NCBI GenBank assembly: GCA_029945725.1
Contig: JAQSDB010000002.1
Span: forward strand, 124,001-188,000
From: a bacterium
GTDB lineage: Bacteria; Pseudomonadota; Gammaproteobacteria; Pseudomonadales; Moraxellaceae
Reading direction: 5' to 3'
DNA length: 64,000 nucleotides
Shown here: positions 8,078 to 18,184 of the stretch, piece by piece
Position numbering within the stretch: the stretch's first letter is position 1
Layout: each line of letters starts with the position of its first letter
Program-made: the position numbers and the translations under genes
Notes under the pieces: generated by a model
Told to the model about the DNA's origin: nothing
The model's input: the letters and a program-made list of their open reading frames with translations, nothing else
Database searches by the model: none

Positions 8078-8950
8078 TCAGGCCGGTTCACGGCGGTCGA
8101 TGTCGCGGTGCCTCACTTGTACGCGCGGGAGCTCGTCGCGGAAGCGGTTGGCTATGCGTTCCACCATGTACACCGAGCGGTGCTGGCCTCCCGTGCAGCC
8201 AATGGCGACTGTGACATAGCTGCGGTCATTCTCGCGGAACTCCGGCAGCCACTTTAGCAGGAAGCCGGATATGTCCATATAGAGGCTTTCCACCAGGGCA
8301 TTGCCGTCCAGAAAGTCCTTTACCTCGTTGTCCTGGCCGGTTTTCGGGCGCAGCTCGGGCTGCCAGTGCGGATTGGGCAGGCAGCGCACATCAAAGACGA
8401 GATCGGCATCCAGAGGCACGCCGCTTTTAAAGGCAAAGGACTGGAAGAGTACGGTGAGGCCGGTATCGGCATGGCCATCAAGGCGCTGGCGCAACTGCTC
8501 GCGCAGTTCGTGAACATTGAGGGCGCTGGTATCGATGTGCAGGGTGGCCAGGGTGGAGACCGGATCCAGCATCGTGCGCTCCAGCTCGATGGCCTCTATC
8601 AGGGAGCGTGAATGCGTGCTCAGCGGGTGACGACGGCGCGTGGCACTGAAGCGCGCCAGCAGCACATCATCACGGGCATCAAGATAGACTGTGGTGACGT
8701 GCACATTGCGGGTTTCCACGGCGCGCAGGATGCTGGCAAAACGCTGCAGGTCATCCGGCACATTGCGCGCATCAACGCCGATGGCAAGACGGGTGATTTC
8801 ACCGTCGGGCCGGGTTCTGACCGAGTCGGCCAGCTGCGGCAGCAGGGCCAGGGGCAGGTTGTCCACGCAGTAATAACCCATGTCCTCAAGGACATGCAGG
8901 GCAGTGGTTTTGCCGGAGCCGGAACGGCCGCTGATGATAAGGAGCTGCAT
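8078..8950 (-). CDS. rapZ: RNase adapter / nucleotide-binding protein RapZ
   Basis: 290 residues, full family length. The P-loop GRSGSGKT is at residues 8-15 and a Walker-B-like VYLDARDD follows near residue 90. The C-terminal RNA-binding half carries the conserved GCTGGQHRSVYMVERIA motif. In enterobacteria RapZ guides RNase E to the GlmZ sRNA and so controls glucosamine-6-phosphate synthesis, which feeds peptidoglycan and LPS. It is placed between hpf and npr as usual, but a terminator upstream (9087-9112) suggests it has its own promoter. Confidence 0.95.
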   Translation of the reverse strand: MQLLIISGRSGSGKTTALHVLEDMGYYCVDNLPLALLPQLADSVRTRPDGEITRLAIGVDARNVPDDLQRFASILRAVETRNVHVTTVYLDARDDVLLARFSATRRRHPLSTHSRSLIEAIELERTMLDPVSTLATLHIDTSALNVHELREQLRQRLDGHADTGLTVLFQSFAFKSGVPLDADLVFDVRCLPNPHWQPELRPKTGQDNEVKDFLDGNALVESLYMDISGFLLKWLPEFRENDRSYVTVAIGCTGGQHRSVYMVERIANRFRDELPRVQVRHRDIDRREPA

Positions 8951-9086
8951 CGTTGTATTCCTTTCGCGCGTGCATCAATGGTCGGGGTGCGGGGCGGAAC
9001 TTGCAACCTCGGTGCCGTCATTTAACGAACGATTTTCAGTAATTATGGCTGCAGGGATATGACGCAGGCACGCTGCGGCAGACAAA

Positions 9087-9112
9087 AAAAGACCCGGCAA
9101 GCCGGGTCTTTT
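9087..9112 (-). terminator. Intrinsic terminator after hpf
   Basis: GACCCGGC (9091-9098) and GCCGGGTC (9101-9108) with flanking A4/T4 that extend the stem; the T-run serves the minus strand. It lies 17 bases past the hpf stop and separates hpf from rapZ. By symmetry it could also work on the plus strand. Confidence 0.85.
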
Positions 9113-9128
9113 GCTGCAGCACTGCTCC

Positions 9129-9419
9129 TCAATGGCGGCGCTGGATCTTTTCCTTGTGCTTGACGATCTGGCGATCAAGCTTGTCCGTCAGCAGGTCGAT
9201 GGCGGCATACATATCGGGGGATTCGGCATTGGCGAAGAGTTCGGCGCCGGCAATATGAATGGTGGCTTCAGCCTTTTGCACCAGCTTGTCGATGCTGAGT
9301 ATGACTTTCATGCTGGTGATGTGATCGAAATGTCGCTCGACCTTCTCGAGCTTGCTGTTCACGTAGTCCTTGAGGGCTGCGGTGACTTCAACGTGATGAC
9401 CGCTGATTACCATTTGCAT
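9129..9419 (-). CDS. hpf: Short ribosome hibernation promoting factor HPF
   Basis: 96 residues, the short HPF form (YhbH type), with the typical opening MQMVISGHHVEVTAALKDYVNSKL and a basic C-terminal end (KHKEKIQRRH). It binds the 30S decoding channel and promotes 100S ribosome dimers in stationary phase together with RMF (established for the family). It has a strong ribosome binding site (AGAGGAAG). It lies downstream of rpoN as usual, but with an unusually long 447-base gap. Confidence 0.95.
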   Translation of the reverse strand: MQMVISGHHVEVTAALKDYVNSKLEKVERHFDHITSMKVILSIDKLVQKAEATIHIAGAELFANAESPDMYAAIDLLTDKLDRQIVKHKEKIQRRH

Positions 9420-9866
9420 AAGGCACTTCCTCTTTGTTGATGGACAAACGGCGGAGCCTTGTTCAAACCCGGAGGAAGGGCGGGCAACAGCGGTGGCGCG
9501 AATGCGTCCCGGAGTGTCCGGACGGTCAGCAGGATTTGCGCAAAGGCCCCGATTCGGCGCGCAACATCGTGCGATGTTGTACCGCCACGCTCCCCCTTAT
9601 CAGGGCAGAGCAAAATCTTTTGGTGGAATCAGAATGACTCCGGAACCTGCTCATCTGTACAAGAAACGTCGAACCTTGGCCTTGACTGTAGCACAGGGCT
9701 GACGCGCCCCGGCAAGCACCATTTGTCAGTGATGAGAGGGAATTTGCAGTGTCATGTAAGCAGCGCTTGCCCGGGATGGGGCAAGTGATTGATTTACCGT
9801 GAGTCGCATGATCAGGTGAGGGCACGCCGCGTCAGGATGGTTGCCTGATGCGGCGATTTTTCCGGT
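9420..9866. other. rpoN-hpf intergenic region without a recognisable gene
   Basis: A 447-base gap in which no open frame in either direction resembles a known protein, including EIIA-Ntr. Two hairpins lie near the rpoN end: a 12-bp stem pairing 9825-9836 with 9844-9855 (one G-T pair), and a 7-bp stem pairing 9766-9772 with 9779-9785. Neither has a T-run on the minus strand. They may slow or process the rpoN transcript; the hpf promoter should also be here but was not identified with confidence. Confidence 0.6.
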
Positions 9867-11387
9867 CTACAGCAGGCGCTTGCGTTCGTTGGAGGGCGGA
9901 ATATTCAGGGATTCGCGGTATTTCGCGATGGTTCGGCGGGCGACCTCTATGCCCTGTGCCAGCAGCAGATCCGCAATCTTGTTGTCGGACAGAGGCTTTT
10001 TCGCTTCTTCCTGGCTTACCAGCTTGCGGATCATGGCGCGGATGGCCGTGCTGGAGGCTTCACCGCCACCGGTGGTGCTGACGTGGCTGGAAAAGAAATA
10101 CTTCAGCTCGAAAATACCGCGCGGTGTGTGCATGAACTTCTGCGTGGTGACGCGCGAAATGGTGGACTCATGCATGCCGACTTCTTCGGCAATGTCGCGC
10201 AGGACCATGGGCTTCATGGCTTCGGGGCCAAGCTCAAGAAAGGCGCGCTGGTGCTCGATGATGCAGGTGGAGACTTTCAGCAGGGTTTCATTGCGGCTCT
10301 GCAGGCTTTTGATAAACCAGCGTGCCTCCTGCAGGTGATTGCGCAGATAGGAGTTGTCGGCACTGGAGTCGGCACGGCGCACGAGAGAGGCATAGCCGGT
10401 GTTGACGCGCAGCTTGGGGGCGGTATCGGGGTTCAGCTCCACAGTCCAGCGATCATGCTTGCGGCGCACAATCACGTCAGGCGTTACATATTCGGTTTCG
10501 CTGACACTGCCGATACGGCCACCCGGGTTGGGATTCAGGGTGTGGATCAGCGCTATGGCGGCTTTCAGGCCGGTCTCGGTGAGCTTGAGCTTGCGCATCA
10601 GGCTGGCGAAATCACGGGCGCCGAGCAGGGCGATATGGTCACGCACCATGGCAATGGCATCGCTGCGGCTGGGTGTGTTCTCCGGCAGCTGTTTGAGCTG
10701 GATGAGCAGGCATTCCCGCAGGTCGCGGCCGGCGACACCGGGGGGGTCGAACTGCTGGATGCGATGCAGGACCGCCTCGATCTCGTCCATTTCCACGGCA
10801 TCGGGATCTTCAGGGTCTGCAACGGCTGCCATAATGTCGTCGAGCGTGGCGATCAGGTAGCCGCGCTCATCAATGGCATCGAGAATGGCCATGCCAATGG
10901 CGCGATCAAGATCGGAAAACGGCGTCAGGTTAAGCTGCCAGGCAAGCAGGGCGGCCAGGGTTTCCGGGGCGGCACTGCGTGCTTCCAGGGGATTGTCGTC
11001 GTCTTCGCCGCCACTGCCGGAACTGCTGGTATTGGCACTGCCACTGGTGAAAACGTCTTCCCATAGGGAGTCTACCGGCAGCTCGTCCGGTATGGATTCA
11101 TTGGTATTGATATCGAGGGCGGCGGGGCCTTCGGCGCCATCCGTGCCATCGCCGGCTTCCCGCGAGAGCAATTCCTCTGCAGCGGCGTAATCAATCGGGG
11201 TGTCGTCAATTTTTTCGGCAGGCTCACCGTCATCATCGGCGGCTTCGAGCATGGGGTTGGAGTCCAGCGCTTCCTGAATTTCGGTTTGCAGTTCCTGTGT
11301 CGACAGTTGCAGAAGGCGTATCGCCTGTTGCAACTGCGGTGTCATGGTCAGGTGCTGACCAAACTGTAACTGAAGGGTGGCTTTCAT
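9867..11387 (-). CDS. rpoN: RNA polymerase sigma-54 factor RpoN
   Basis: 506 residues with the three expected regions: the glutamine-rich activator-responsive N-terminus ([19 protein letters not shown]), an acidic linker rich in Asp, Glu and Ser around residues 50-140, and the core-binding and DNA-binding part ending in the RpoN box [10 protein letters not shown] (about residues 483-492) that reads the -24 element. It directs transcription of nitrogen, motility and other genes that need enhancer-binding ATPase activators. It lies downstream of lptB, the conserved position in gammaproteobacteria, with a 156-base gap. Confidence 0.97.
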   Translation of the reverse strand: MKATLQLQFGQHLTMTPQLQQAIRLLQLSTQELQTEIQEALDSNPMLEAADDDGEPAEKIDDTPIDYAAAEELLSREAGDGTDGAEGPAALDINTNESIPDELPVDSLWEDVFTSGSANTSSSGSGGEDDDNPLEARSAAPETLAALLAWQLNLTPFSDLDRAIGMAILDAIDERGYLIATLDDIMAAVADPEDPDAVEMDEIEAVLHRIQQFDPPGVAGRDLRECLLIQLKQLPENTPSRSDAIAMVRDHIALLGARDFASLMRKLKLTETGLKAAIALIHTLNPNPGGRIGSVSETEYVTPDVIVRRKHDRWTVELNPDTAPKLRVNTGYASLVRRADSSADNSYLRNHLQEARWFIKSLQSRNETLLKVSTCIIEHQRAFLELGPEAMKPMVLRDIAEEVGMHESTISRVTTQKFMHTPRGIFELKYFFSSHVSTTGGGEASSTAIRAMIRKLVSQEEAKKPLSDNKIADLLLAQGIEVARRTIAKYRESLNIPPSNERKRLL

Positions 11388-11543
11388 GGACTGCTGTGCT
11401 CCCGCGCCAGGTCAGGGAGGTCTCTGGCGAGATGGCTGCAGTATAGCGCGCCGTATTTGCAAAAAGCAGGCCGTTTCCATTGGAAAAGCCGGGAGGCAGG
11501 AATCTCTGATACAAAAAGCCTACCCGTACCAGGCAGGGGGGCT

Positions 11544-12269
11544 TCAGAGGCTGAACTTGTCCCCCAGGTAAACCCTGCGCACGGTTTCATTGGCCATGAT
11601 GTCGGCGGCCGTGCCTTCGGCAATCATCTGGCCGTCACTGACGATATAGGCTTTTTCGCAGATATCGAGGGTGTCGCGCACATTGTGGTCGGTGATGAGT
11701 ACACCAATGCCGCGGGCTTTCAGGTGGGTGATGATGCTTTTGATGTCGGCCACCGAAATCGGATCAACACCGGCAAAGGGTTCATCCAGCAGGATGAAGT
11801 GCGGCTCCGCGGCGAGGGCGCGGGCAATTTCGGCGCGGCGACGTTCGCCACCCGACAGGCTCATGCCGAGGTTCTTGCGAATATGCGTGATATGGAATTC
11901 TTCCAGCAGGGACTCCAGCTTTGCCTGACGGCCTTTCTTGTCCAGATCCTTGCGCGTTTCCAGGATGGCCATGATGTTGTCTTCCACCGAGAGCTTGCGG
12001 AAAATCGAGGCTTCCTGCGGCAGATAGCCAATGCCGCGGCGCGCCCGTCCGTGCATGGGCAGATGGGAAATGTCTTCACCATCAATGCTGATCTTGCCTT
12101 CATCCATCGGGATCAGGCCGACAATCATGTAAAAGCTGGTGGTTTTGCCGGCGCCATTGGGGCCCAGCAGGCCGACGATCTGCGCACTTTCAACGGACAG
12201 GGAGACATTCTTCACGACATGACGGCTTTTGTAGCTTTTGGCCAGGCCTTCAACCACCAGATGACTCAT
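11544..12269 (-). CDS. lptB: LPS export ABC transporter ATP-binding protein LptB
   Basis: 241 residues. Walker [10 protein letters not shown] at 36-44, signature [15 protein letters not shown], Walker [14 protein letters not shown]. As a dimer with LptF/LptG (not in the window) it powers extraction of LPS from the inner membrane into the LptC-LptA-LptD bridge. The start overlaps the lptA stop (ATGA), so translation is coupled. Confidence 0.97.
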   Translation of the reverse strand: MSHLVVEGLAKSYKSRHVVKNVSLSVESAQIVGLLGPNGAGKTTSFYMIVGLIPMDEGKISIDGEDISHLPMHGRARRGIGYLPQEASIFRKLSVEDNIMAILETRKDLDKKGRQAKLESLLEEFHITHIRKNLGMSLSGGERRRAEIARALAAEPHFILLDEPFAGVDPISVADIKSIITHLKARGIGVLITDHNVRDTLDICEKAYIVSDGQMIAEGTAADIMANETVRRVYLGDKFSL

Positions 12270-12823
12270 TTCTTACCGTCCTTCGCCTTGCTGTCATTTT
12301 TGCTGTCGCGTACCTGCGGCGGGAAGACGAGCTGTACCCGATTGCTGCTGTCGCCCTTGGCATCAACCTGCTGCCGCAGGCTGTTGTAGGTAATGATATT
12401 GCCCTGAAAGCTTGAGCCATCCTGTTTCAGCCGGGCATTGGTGGTGAGCGTGATGATTTCATTTTTGGCATCGTAATCAATACGCAGTGCTTCGGCCGTT
12501 ACCAGCCCTTTTTTCGGATCAATCTGCTGCTGGTAGTGTGCCGGCTGGCCTTTGGCGACAGTGGTGAGAATCGCCCCTTTCTTGTCGGTGGTGATGACGA
12601 TTTCATCGGCACGAATTTCCAGCGTGCCCTGTTTTATCTGGACGGCACCGCTGTAGGTGGCGATGCCGGTTTTTTCATTGAAGCGCGCGCTGTTGGCACT
12701 GACTTGCACGGGCTGGTCACGATCCGAGGGCAGGGCGCAAACACTGCCGCCACCCAGCAGCAAGCTGGAAAAAGCCACGCAGGAAAAAACAATACGGGAA
12801 AAATCAGCGCGGTGCGGGTGCAT
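12266..12823 (-). CDS. lptA: LPS transport periplasmic protein LptA
   Basis: 185 residues: a signal peptide (hydrophobic segment about residues 10-30, Ala-rich end near CALPS) followed by an OstA/LptA beta-jellyroll domain (about 38-150; [27 protein letters not shown]). It forms the periplasmic bridge for LPS between LptC and LptD. A clear AGGAAG precedes the ATG. The start lies within the last 20 bases of lptC, and the stop overlaps lptB. Confidence 0.95.
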   Translation of the reverse strand: MHPHRADFSRIVFSCVAFSSLLLGGGSVCALPSDRDQPVQVSANSARFNEKTGIATYSGAVQIKQGTLEIRADEIVITTDKKGAILTTVAKGQPAHYQQQIDPKKGLVTAEALRIDYDAKNEIITLTTNARLKQDGSSFQGNIITYNSLRQQVDAKGDSSNRVQLVFPPQVRDSKNDSKAKDGKK

Positions 12824-13376
12824 AGCTTCCTGTCACATTCTCGTTAAGCAGCAACTCGCCGCTTTTCATGTTGGCTTTAATGCCCTTGCTGGAAAGATGG
12901 CCCTGCGGGCTTTTGATGCTGACCACACTGGTGCTGGACAGGCGTTCTTCCCTGGGAAAAATATGCAGCGACTCGGTATCAAGCGTTACCGCCACGGCGG
13001 CGGGATCGCGGCGCTCGGCGTGCACATGGCCGCTCAGCTGTACTTCGGTATTCTGTGCCAGGCTGCTGCCGTGTTGCGCCGTGATTTGCCAGGCTTCCTG
13101 TCCCTTGCTGTAAAGGGTGATAACGGGCGCATCCATTTCCGCTACATCCTGCGGCTTGTCGTAATGACGAATGATCGGTGCCTCAAGGCGACGCAACAGG
13201 CGACCGGCCTCATCGGTTTCCTGGCTGTGGATGTCGGTCACCACATAATCCGGACGACGATTTTCATCGGGCGCCATCAGGATGTCCTGATGATGACCCA
13301 TGCCCCAGTAATAGCCGGTCGCGCCCAGCAGGAGCAGCGCACCGGAAACACTGAGGAGATTGCGCGCATCCATCAA
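12804..13376 (-). CDS. lptC: LPS export protein LptC
   Basis: 190 residues with one N-terminal membrane anchor (LLSVSGALLLLGATGYYWGMG, given here by its ends at about residues 7-27) and a periplasmic LptC jellyroll domain. It docks on LptBFG and hands LPS to LptA. It lies 7 bases after kdsC and overlaps lptA, in the conserved kdsD-kdsC-lptC-lptA-lptB order. Confidence 0.93.
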   Translation of the reverse strand: MMDARNLLSVSGALLLLGATGYYWGMGHHQDILMAPDENRRPDYVVTDIHSQETDEAGRLLRRLEAPIIRHYDKPQDVAEMDAPVITLYSKGQEAWQITAQHGSSLAQNTEVQLSGHVHAERRDPAAVAVTLDTESLHIFPREERLSSTSVVSIKSPQGHLSSKGIKANMKSGELLLNENVTGSYAPAPR

Positions 13377-13383
13377 TACACAC

Positions 13384-13914
13384 TCATTCGTGATTCAGGT
13401 AGGGCGCCAGCGCCGCGTCGTAATGGTCTTGTGCCCGCAGCAGCAAGTCGCAAACCTCGCGTACGGCACCGCGGCCGCCCCGCAGCGTTGTCACGTAGTC
13501 GGCGTGGGTATGCAGCTCGCCATGCGCATTGGCCACGGCAATGCCGAGGCCGGCCGCACGAATGGCGGGAAGATCCGGCCAGTCATCGCCGACATAGGCG
13601 GTCTCTTCAAGGCTCACGCCCAGTTGCGTGGTGAGTTCTTTCAGGGCGACGAGCTTGTCTTCGCGGCCTTGCAGCAAGTGCGCAATACCGAGATTTCTGC
13701 TGCGACGTTCCACCAGTGTCGTGGTGCGGCCGGTGATGATGGCGCAGACCACGCCGGACTGCTGCAGCATCTTGATGCCGTGACCGTCCTGGGTGTCAAA
13801 GGTCTTGATCTCTCCGCCGTCTTCGGCGAAGTAAAGGCGCCCGTCCGTGAGCACGCCATCGACATCAAGCGCGAGCAGCTTGATTCTGGCGGCTTTCTGC
13901 ATGATCTCGTCCAT
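13384..13914 (-). CDS. kdsC: 3-deoxy-D-manno-octulosonate 8-phosphate phosphatase KdsC
   Basis: 176-residue HAD-superfamily phosphatase of the C0 (capless) type. The nucleophile motif LALDVDGVLTDG puts the key aspartates at D17 and D19; the later VGDDWPDLPAI supplies the Mg2+ ligands. It removes phosphate from Kdo-8-P in the Kdo branch of LPS core synthesis. It sits between kdsD and lptC with 13- and 7-base gaps. Confidence 0.95.
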   Translation of the reverse strand: MDEIMQKAARIKLLALDVDGVLTDGRLYFAEDGGEIKTFDTQDGHGIKMLQQSGVVCAIITGRTTTLVERRSRNLGIAHLLQGREDKLVALKELTTQLGVSLEETAYVGDDWPDLPAIRAAGLGIAVANAHGELHTHADYVTTLRGGRGAVREVCDLLLRAQDHYDAALAPYLNHE

Positions 13915-13927
13915 TACCGGGCTCCTT

Positions 13928-14899
13928 TCACATCACGCCGGCGCGTAGCAGGTCGTGCATATTGAGTGCGCCCACCGGCCGGTTTTCCTTGTCGACCACG
14001 ATGACACCGTTGATTTTCTTTTCCTGCATGATGGCCAGTGCTTCGGCGGCAAGGATATTCGGGGCGACGGTCGTGCATTTCGTGCTGATGACCTTTTCCA
14101 GCGTGGTGTGGTGGATATCAATGCGCTGATCGAGATTGCGGCGCAAGTCGCCATCGGTATAGAGGCCCTTGAGTACGCCGTTGTCGTCGGTGACGGCGGT
14201 CATGCCCAGGCCCTTGTTGGTAATCTCCATCAGCGCATCCACGATCAGGGTCCCGGCTTTCACGGCGGGCACCTGGTCACCCTTGTGCATCACGTCTTCC
14301 ACGCGCATCAGCAGCTTGCGGCCCAGTGCTCCGCCGGGATGGGACAGGGCAAAATCCTCGGCGGTAAAGCCGCGTGCTTCGAGGATGGCGACGGCGAGCG
14401 CGTCACCCAGTACCAGCGTGGCGGTGGTGGATGAAGTGGGCGCGAGGCCGAGAGGGCAGGCCTCTTCCGCCTTGCCGATCTCCAGGCTGACATCGGCCGC
14501 TTGTGCCAGTGTGGATTCGCCGTTGGCGGTAATGGCAATCAGGCGGGCCTGCATGCGCTTGATCAGGGGCACGATGGTCAGGATTTCGCCCGTCTCGCCC
14601 GAGTTGGAAATGGCGATGACCACGTCCTGCGGGGTGATCATGCCAAGATCCCCGTGGCTGGCTTCGCCCGGGTGCACATAAAAGGCCGGGGTGCCGGTGG
14701 AGGCCAGCGTGGCGGCAATCTTGTTGCCGATATGCCCTGACTTGCCCATGCCGGTGACGACGACACGGCCACTGGCTGCCAGCATGAGCGCGCATGCCCG
14801 CTGGAAGCTGGCATTGATATGCGGCTTGAGGTGCTCGAGCGCGGTCTGTTCGACCTGGACCACGCGCTGGCCGGCACGGATAAAATCGAAGTCAGCCAT
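13928..14899 (-). CDS. kdsD: Arabinose-5-phosphate isomerase KdsD
   Basis: 323 residues from the ATG at 14899, chosen because GGGAG lies 8 bases upstream and the length then fits the family; an in-frame ATG 17 codons earlier is less likely. An N-terminal SIS domain (VVVTGMGKSGHIGNKIAATLASTG, motif around residues 50-75) is followed by two CBS domains. It converts ribulose-5-phosphate to arabinose-5-phosphate, the first committed step to Kdo. It heads the minus-strand kds-lpt-rpoN operon and is divergent from mlaF, with a 213-base shared upstream region. Confidence 0.95.
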   Translation of the reverse strand: MADFDFIRAGQRVVQVEQTALEHLKPHINASFQRACALMLAASGRVVVTGMGKSGHIGNKIAATLASTGTPAFYVHPGEASHGDLGMITPQDVVIAISNSGETGEILTIVPLIKRMQARLIAITANGESTLAQAADVSLEIGKAEEACPLGLAPTSSTTATLVLGDALAVAILEARGFTAEDFALSHPGGALGRKLLMRVEDVMHKGDQVPAVKAGTLIVDALMEITNKGLGMTAVTDDNGVLKGLYTDGDLRRNLDQRIDIHHTTLEKVISTKCTTVAPNILAAEALAIMQEKKINGVIVVDKENRPVGALNMHDLLRAGVM

Positions 14900-15112
14900 G
14901 AATGTCTCCCGGGGGACTTCAGCGATAAGAAGGCGCGCATTATCTACCACGAGCCGGATAAAAACCTACAGAACATGCAAGGCAGGGCGTTACAGGATCA
15001 TCACGAAGGACTATCACACCGACACTCCCGCTGGCGTCGTTACCAAACAGCAAGAATGGTATAGTGCGGCCACTTTTTCCTGCCCGCCCGGCCTACCGGG
15101 AATGATGGACGC

Positions 15113-15955
15113 ATGACGGAAAGCCTTTCAAATCAGCCATCCAATCTGGCTGAGATTCATAATCTGGTATTTCACCGCGGCAAACGCACCATTTTCGATG
15201 GTGTCAGCGTGAATATTGCCCGCGGCAAAGTCACGGCCATCATGGGGCCGTCCGGCTGTGGCAAGACTACGCTGCTGCGCTTTATTGGCGGCCAGTTGCG
15301 GCCGGATGCCGGTCAGGTTCTGGTCGACGGGCAGAGTGTTCCTGACCTCAAGCGTGACGAACTTTTCGTCATGCGCTCGAAGATGGGCATGCTGTTCCAG
15401 TCGGGCGCGCTGTTCACGGATCTTTCCGTCTATGAAAACGTGGCATTTCCGCTGCGCGAGCATACCCAGCTGTCCGAGGCACTGATTCGCGAGCTGGTGC
15501 TGATGAAGCTGGAGTCAGTGGGTCTGCGCGGAGCCGAGAGCCTGATGCCGGCGGAGCTTTCCGGCGGCATGAACCGTCGCGCCGCGCTGGCCCGTGCCAT
15601 CGCTCTTGATCCGGCCCTGATCATGTATGACGAGCCCTTTGCCGGGCAGGACCCGATCGTCAAGGGCGTGCTGGTGACGCTGATCCGTACCCTGAGCGAG
15701 GCCCTGGGCCTGACCTCGGTGATTGTCTCGCACGATATTGAAGATACCTTGTCCATTGCCGACTACATCTACGTACTGGCGAGCGGCAAGATCATTGGTG
15801 AAGGCACGCCCGATACCTTGCGTGCGTCGGAGTCGCCCTTTATCCAGCAGTTCCTCAATGGCCACCCGGACGGGCCGGTGCATTTCCGGTACCCGGCACA
15901 GGGCTTTGCCGAGGAACTGGCAGCAGAAAAACTCAGGGCCGGAGGACGCACGTGA
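15113..15955 (+). CDS. mlaF: Phospholipid ABC transporter ATP-binding protein MlaF
   Basis: 280 residues. Walker [10 protein letters not shown] at 45-52, the family signature variant [16 protein letters not shown], Walker [14 protein letters not shown]. With MlaE, MlaD and MlaB it forms the inner-membrane MlaFEDB complex that moves phospholipids to keep the outer membrane asymmetric. First gene of mlaFEDCB; its stop overlaps the mlaE start. Confidence 0.97.
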   Translation: MTESLSNQPSNLAEIHNLVFHRGKRTIFDGVSVNIARGKVTAIMGPSGCGKTTLLRFIGGQLRPDAGQVLVDGQSVPDLKRDELFVMRSKMGMLFQSGALFTDLSVYENVAFPLREHTQLSEALIRELVLMKLESVGLRGAESLMPAELSGGMNRRAALARAIALDPALIMYDEPFAGQDPIVKGVLVTLIRTLSEALGLTSVIVSHDIEDTLSIADYIYVLASGKIIGEGTPDTLRASESPFIQQFLNGHPDGPVHFRYPAQGFAEELAAEKLRAGGRT

Positions 15956-16734
15956 TGGAGGCCATTCGACGTCTTGGCGAGCAGGCGCTTGAGTCCCTGC
16001 GCACCCTCGGTGCGGCCGGCATCTTCCTGTTCCAGTCCGTGGTGGCGGTGCCCAATCTGCGCAAGGGTTTTCCGCTGCTGGTCCAGCAGATGTACAGCGT
16101 GGGTGTGCTGTCGCTGGCCATCATCGTGGTCGCCGGTCTTTTTATCGGCATGGTGCTGGGGCTGCAGGGCTACAACATCCTCACGACCTATGGCAGTGAG
16201 CAGGCGCTGGGCACGCTGGTGTCGCTGACGCTGGTGCGTGAGCTCGGTCCGGTCGTGACAGCGCTGCTGTTTGCCGGTCGCGCCGGCTCGGCACTCACCG
16301 CCGAGATCGGCTTGATGAAGGCTACCGAACAGCTCTCCAGCATGGAGATGATCGGTGTCGATCCGCTGCGCCGTATTGTGTCGCCGCGCTTCTGGGCCGG
16401 TTTTTATTCCATGCCGGTGCTGGCGCTGATTTTCTCGGCGGTCGGCATTCTTGGCGGTCATCTGATCGGTGTTAACTGGCTGGGCATTTACGACGGCTCT
16501 TACTGGATGAATATGCAGAACTCGGTGGAGTTCTGGGACGATGTCGGCAACGGCATTACCAAAAGCGTGGTGTTTGGTGCCGTGGTGACCTGGATTGCCG
16601 TTTTTCAGGGTTATGACTGCGAACCCACCTCGGAAGGAATTTCGCGTGCGACTACCCGTACGGTTGTATACGGCTCGCTCGCGGTACTGGGTCTGGACTT
16701 TGTGCTGACCGCTGTCATGTTTGGAGGCTTTTGA
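15955..16734 (+). CDS. mlaE: Phospholipid ABC transporter permease MlaE
   Basis: About 259 residues, an MlaE/DUF140 permease with several membrane helices (for example [19 protein letters not shown] and a C-terminal [19 protein letters not shown]). The family segment [27 protein letters not shown] is intact apart from its usual variation. GGAGG lies upstream; the ATG at 15955 overlaps the mlaF stop, while a GTG at 15952 is an equally reachable start. It is the membrane core of MlaFEDB. Confidence 0.95.
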   Translation: MEAIRRLGEQALESLRTLGAAGIFLFQSVVAVPNLRKGFPLLVQQMYSVGVLSLAIIVVAGLFIGMVLGLQGYNILTTYGSEQALGTLVSLTLVRELGPVVTALLFAGRAGSALTAEIGLMKATEQLSSMEMIGVDPLRRIVSPRFWAGFYSMPVLALIFSAVGILGGHLIGVNWLGIYDGSYWMNMQNSVEFWDDVGNGITKSVVFGAVVTWIAVFQGYDCEPTSEGISRATTRTVVYGSLAVLGLDFVLTAVMFGGF

Positions 16735-17210
16735 TGCGCACGCGTTTGGTGGAAATTGCAGTGGGTTTGTTTCTGGTGGCCGGTCTGGTGGCGCTGTTTT
16801 TCCTCGCCATCAAGGTCAGCGGCCTCTCGGATGAAACCAGCAAGCCCAGTTATCAGGTCTATGCCAGCTTCCAGAATGCCGGTGGCCTGACCGTGCGCGC
16901 CAAGGTCACCATGGCCGGTGTGGTGATCGGCCGCGTCACCAATATCGCCCTGGATCCCAAGACACTGAAGGCCAAGGTCACTCTGGACATCTATAACGAA
17001 GTGAAGGAAATCACCACCGACAGCGTGGCGTCCATCCTGACGGCGGGGCTTCTGGGTGAAAAATACATCGGCATTGTGCCTGGCGCCGATGACACATATC
17101 TCAAGAACGGTGACGAAATCGAACAGACCCAGTCGGCGCTGGTGCTGGAAGATCTGATTGGCAAGTTCCTCTTCAACAAGGCGAATGAGCCGGATAAAAC
17201 GGCCAAATAA
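16734..17210 (+). CDS. mlaD: Phospholipid ABC transporter substrate-binding protein MlaD
   Basis: About 158 residues: one N-terminal membrane helix (about residues 6-27) and an MCE domain (about 38-120; QVYASFQNAGGLTVRAKVTMAGV). MlaD forms a hexameric ring on MlaE through which lipids pass to MlaC. The ATG at 16734 overlaps the mlaE stop; a TTG one codon upstream is an alternative. Confidence 0.95.
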   Translation: MRTRLVEIAVGLFLVAGLVALFFLAIKVSGLSDETSKPSYQVYASFQNAGGLTVRAKVTMAGVVIGRVTNIALDPKTLKAKVTLDIYNEVKEITTDSVASILTAGLLGEKYIGIVPGADDTYLKNGDEIEQTQSALVLEDLIGKFLFNKANEPDKTAK

Positions 17211-17236
17211 ACAGCCGTTACTGCAAGGAGTGAAGC

Positions 17237-17866
17237 ATGAAATTCTGGCAACGTATGGCGGCAGTCCTGTTGTGTGCCCTGCCCATGCTGGCTGCGGCGG
17301 CTGACAGCCCGCAAACAGCCTTGCAGGAGGCGACCAATGTCCTGCTCGCCCGCATCCTCAAGGAAAAGGAAACGCTGAAAAAAGATCCGCAGGCGCTGTA
17401 CCGCCTGGTGGACGAAAACATCACGCCCTACATGGACATTGATGGCATCGCGCGTGGCGTGATGGGGCAGTACTACCGCCAGGCCTCACCGGCACAGCGC
17501 ACGCAGTTTACTACCGTGTTCAAGCAGAGCCTGGTGCGCACCTATGCCAAGGGCCTCACTGCCTACGACAACCAGAAAGTCATTTTCAAACCGTACAAGC
17601 CAGGCGCCGACCCGAAAAAGGCGCAGGTTGATCTGGAAGTGCAGGGCAATACCGGCCAGATTTATCCGGTGACATTCCAGATGCGCCTGGACAATGCCGG
17701 TGCCTGGAAGGTGAACAATATCCTGCTTAACGGCATCAATCTGGGGCTGACCTTCCGTAACCAGTTCGGTTCGGCCGTGGAAGCCAACAGCGGCAGTATC
17801 GACAAGGCCATTACGGGCTGGACGCCGGATACCAAGGCGCTTGATGAAAAGACGGCAAAGAAATAA
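17237..17866 (+). CDS. mlaC: Periplasmic phospholipid-binding protein MlaC
   Basis: 209 residues with a signal peptide (cleavage likely after MLAAAA, about residue 22) and a Tol-tolerance/MlaC domain. Typical features are the DENITPYMDIDGIARGVMGQY segment, shortened here only in naming, and the later tract VNNILLNGINLGLTFRNQF. It shuttles phospholipids between the OmpC-MlaA complex and MlaFEDB. AAGGAG precedes the ATG. mlaB starts on the base after its stop. Confidence 0.95.
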   Translation: MKFWQRMAAVLLCALPMLAAAADSPQTALQEATNVLLARILKEKETLKKDPQALYRLVDENITPYMDIDGIARGVMGQYYRQASPAQRTQFTTVFKQSLVRTYAKGLTAYDNQKVIFKPYKPGADPKKAQVDLEVQGNTGQIYPVTFQMRLDNAGAWKVNNILLNGINLGLTFRNQFGSAVEANSGSIDKAITGWTPDTKALDEKTAKK

Positions 17867-18166
17867 ATGGCGGCCATTCTCAAAAGCACCGGTCAGACAC
17901 TGCAGGTTAATGGCGACATTGCCGTGGACGATGCCGATGCCTGCTGTGATGAGGGGCTTGCCCTGCTGGCGCAGATGACGGGTGATGTCGTGGTTGATCT
18001 GGCCGGCGTGATGTCGGCCAGCAGCCTGACGGTCGCGGTACTGTTGCGCTGGGCGCGCCGGGTGGCAGCTGCCGGTGGGACGCTGCGCCTGGCCAATGTG
18101 CCGGAAAAGTGCCGTGCCATTGTGCAGGTCAGCGGTCTGGCCGGTGCGCTGCCGGAAATAAAATAA
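17867..18166 (+). CDS. mlaB: STAS-domain protein MlaB
   Basis: 99-residue single STAS domain (VVDLAGVMSASSLTVAVLLRWARR). MlaB binds MlaF and is needed for assembly and activity of the transporter. The start immediately follows the mlaC stop, which supports translational coupling. The sequence is short and divergent, as usual for MlaB; the operon position makes the call secure. Confidence 0.9.
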   Translation: MAAILKSTGQTLQVNGDIAVDDADACCDEGLALLAQMTGDVVVDLAGVMSASSLTVAVLLRWARRVAAAGGTLRLANVPEKCRAIVQVSGLAGALPEIK

Positions 18167-18184
18167 GTTGCGAGTGCTGATGTA

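Noticed and set aside
9420-9866. Possible degraded ptsN in the rpoN-hpf gap
   Set aside because: Frames on both strands were read for EIIA-Ntr motifs and none was found, so a pseudogene is not supported.
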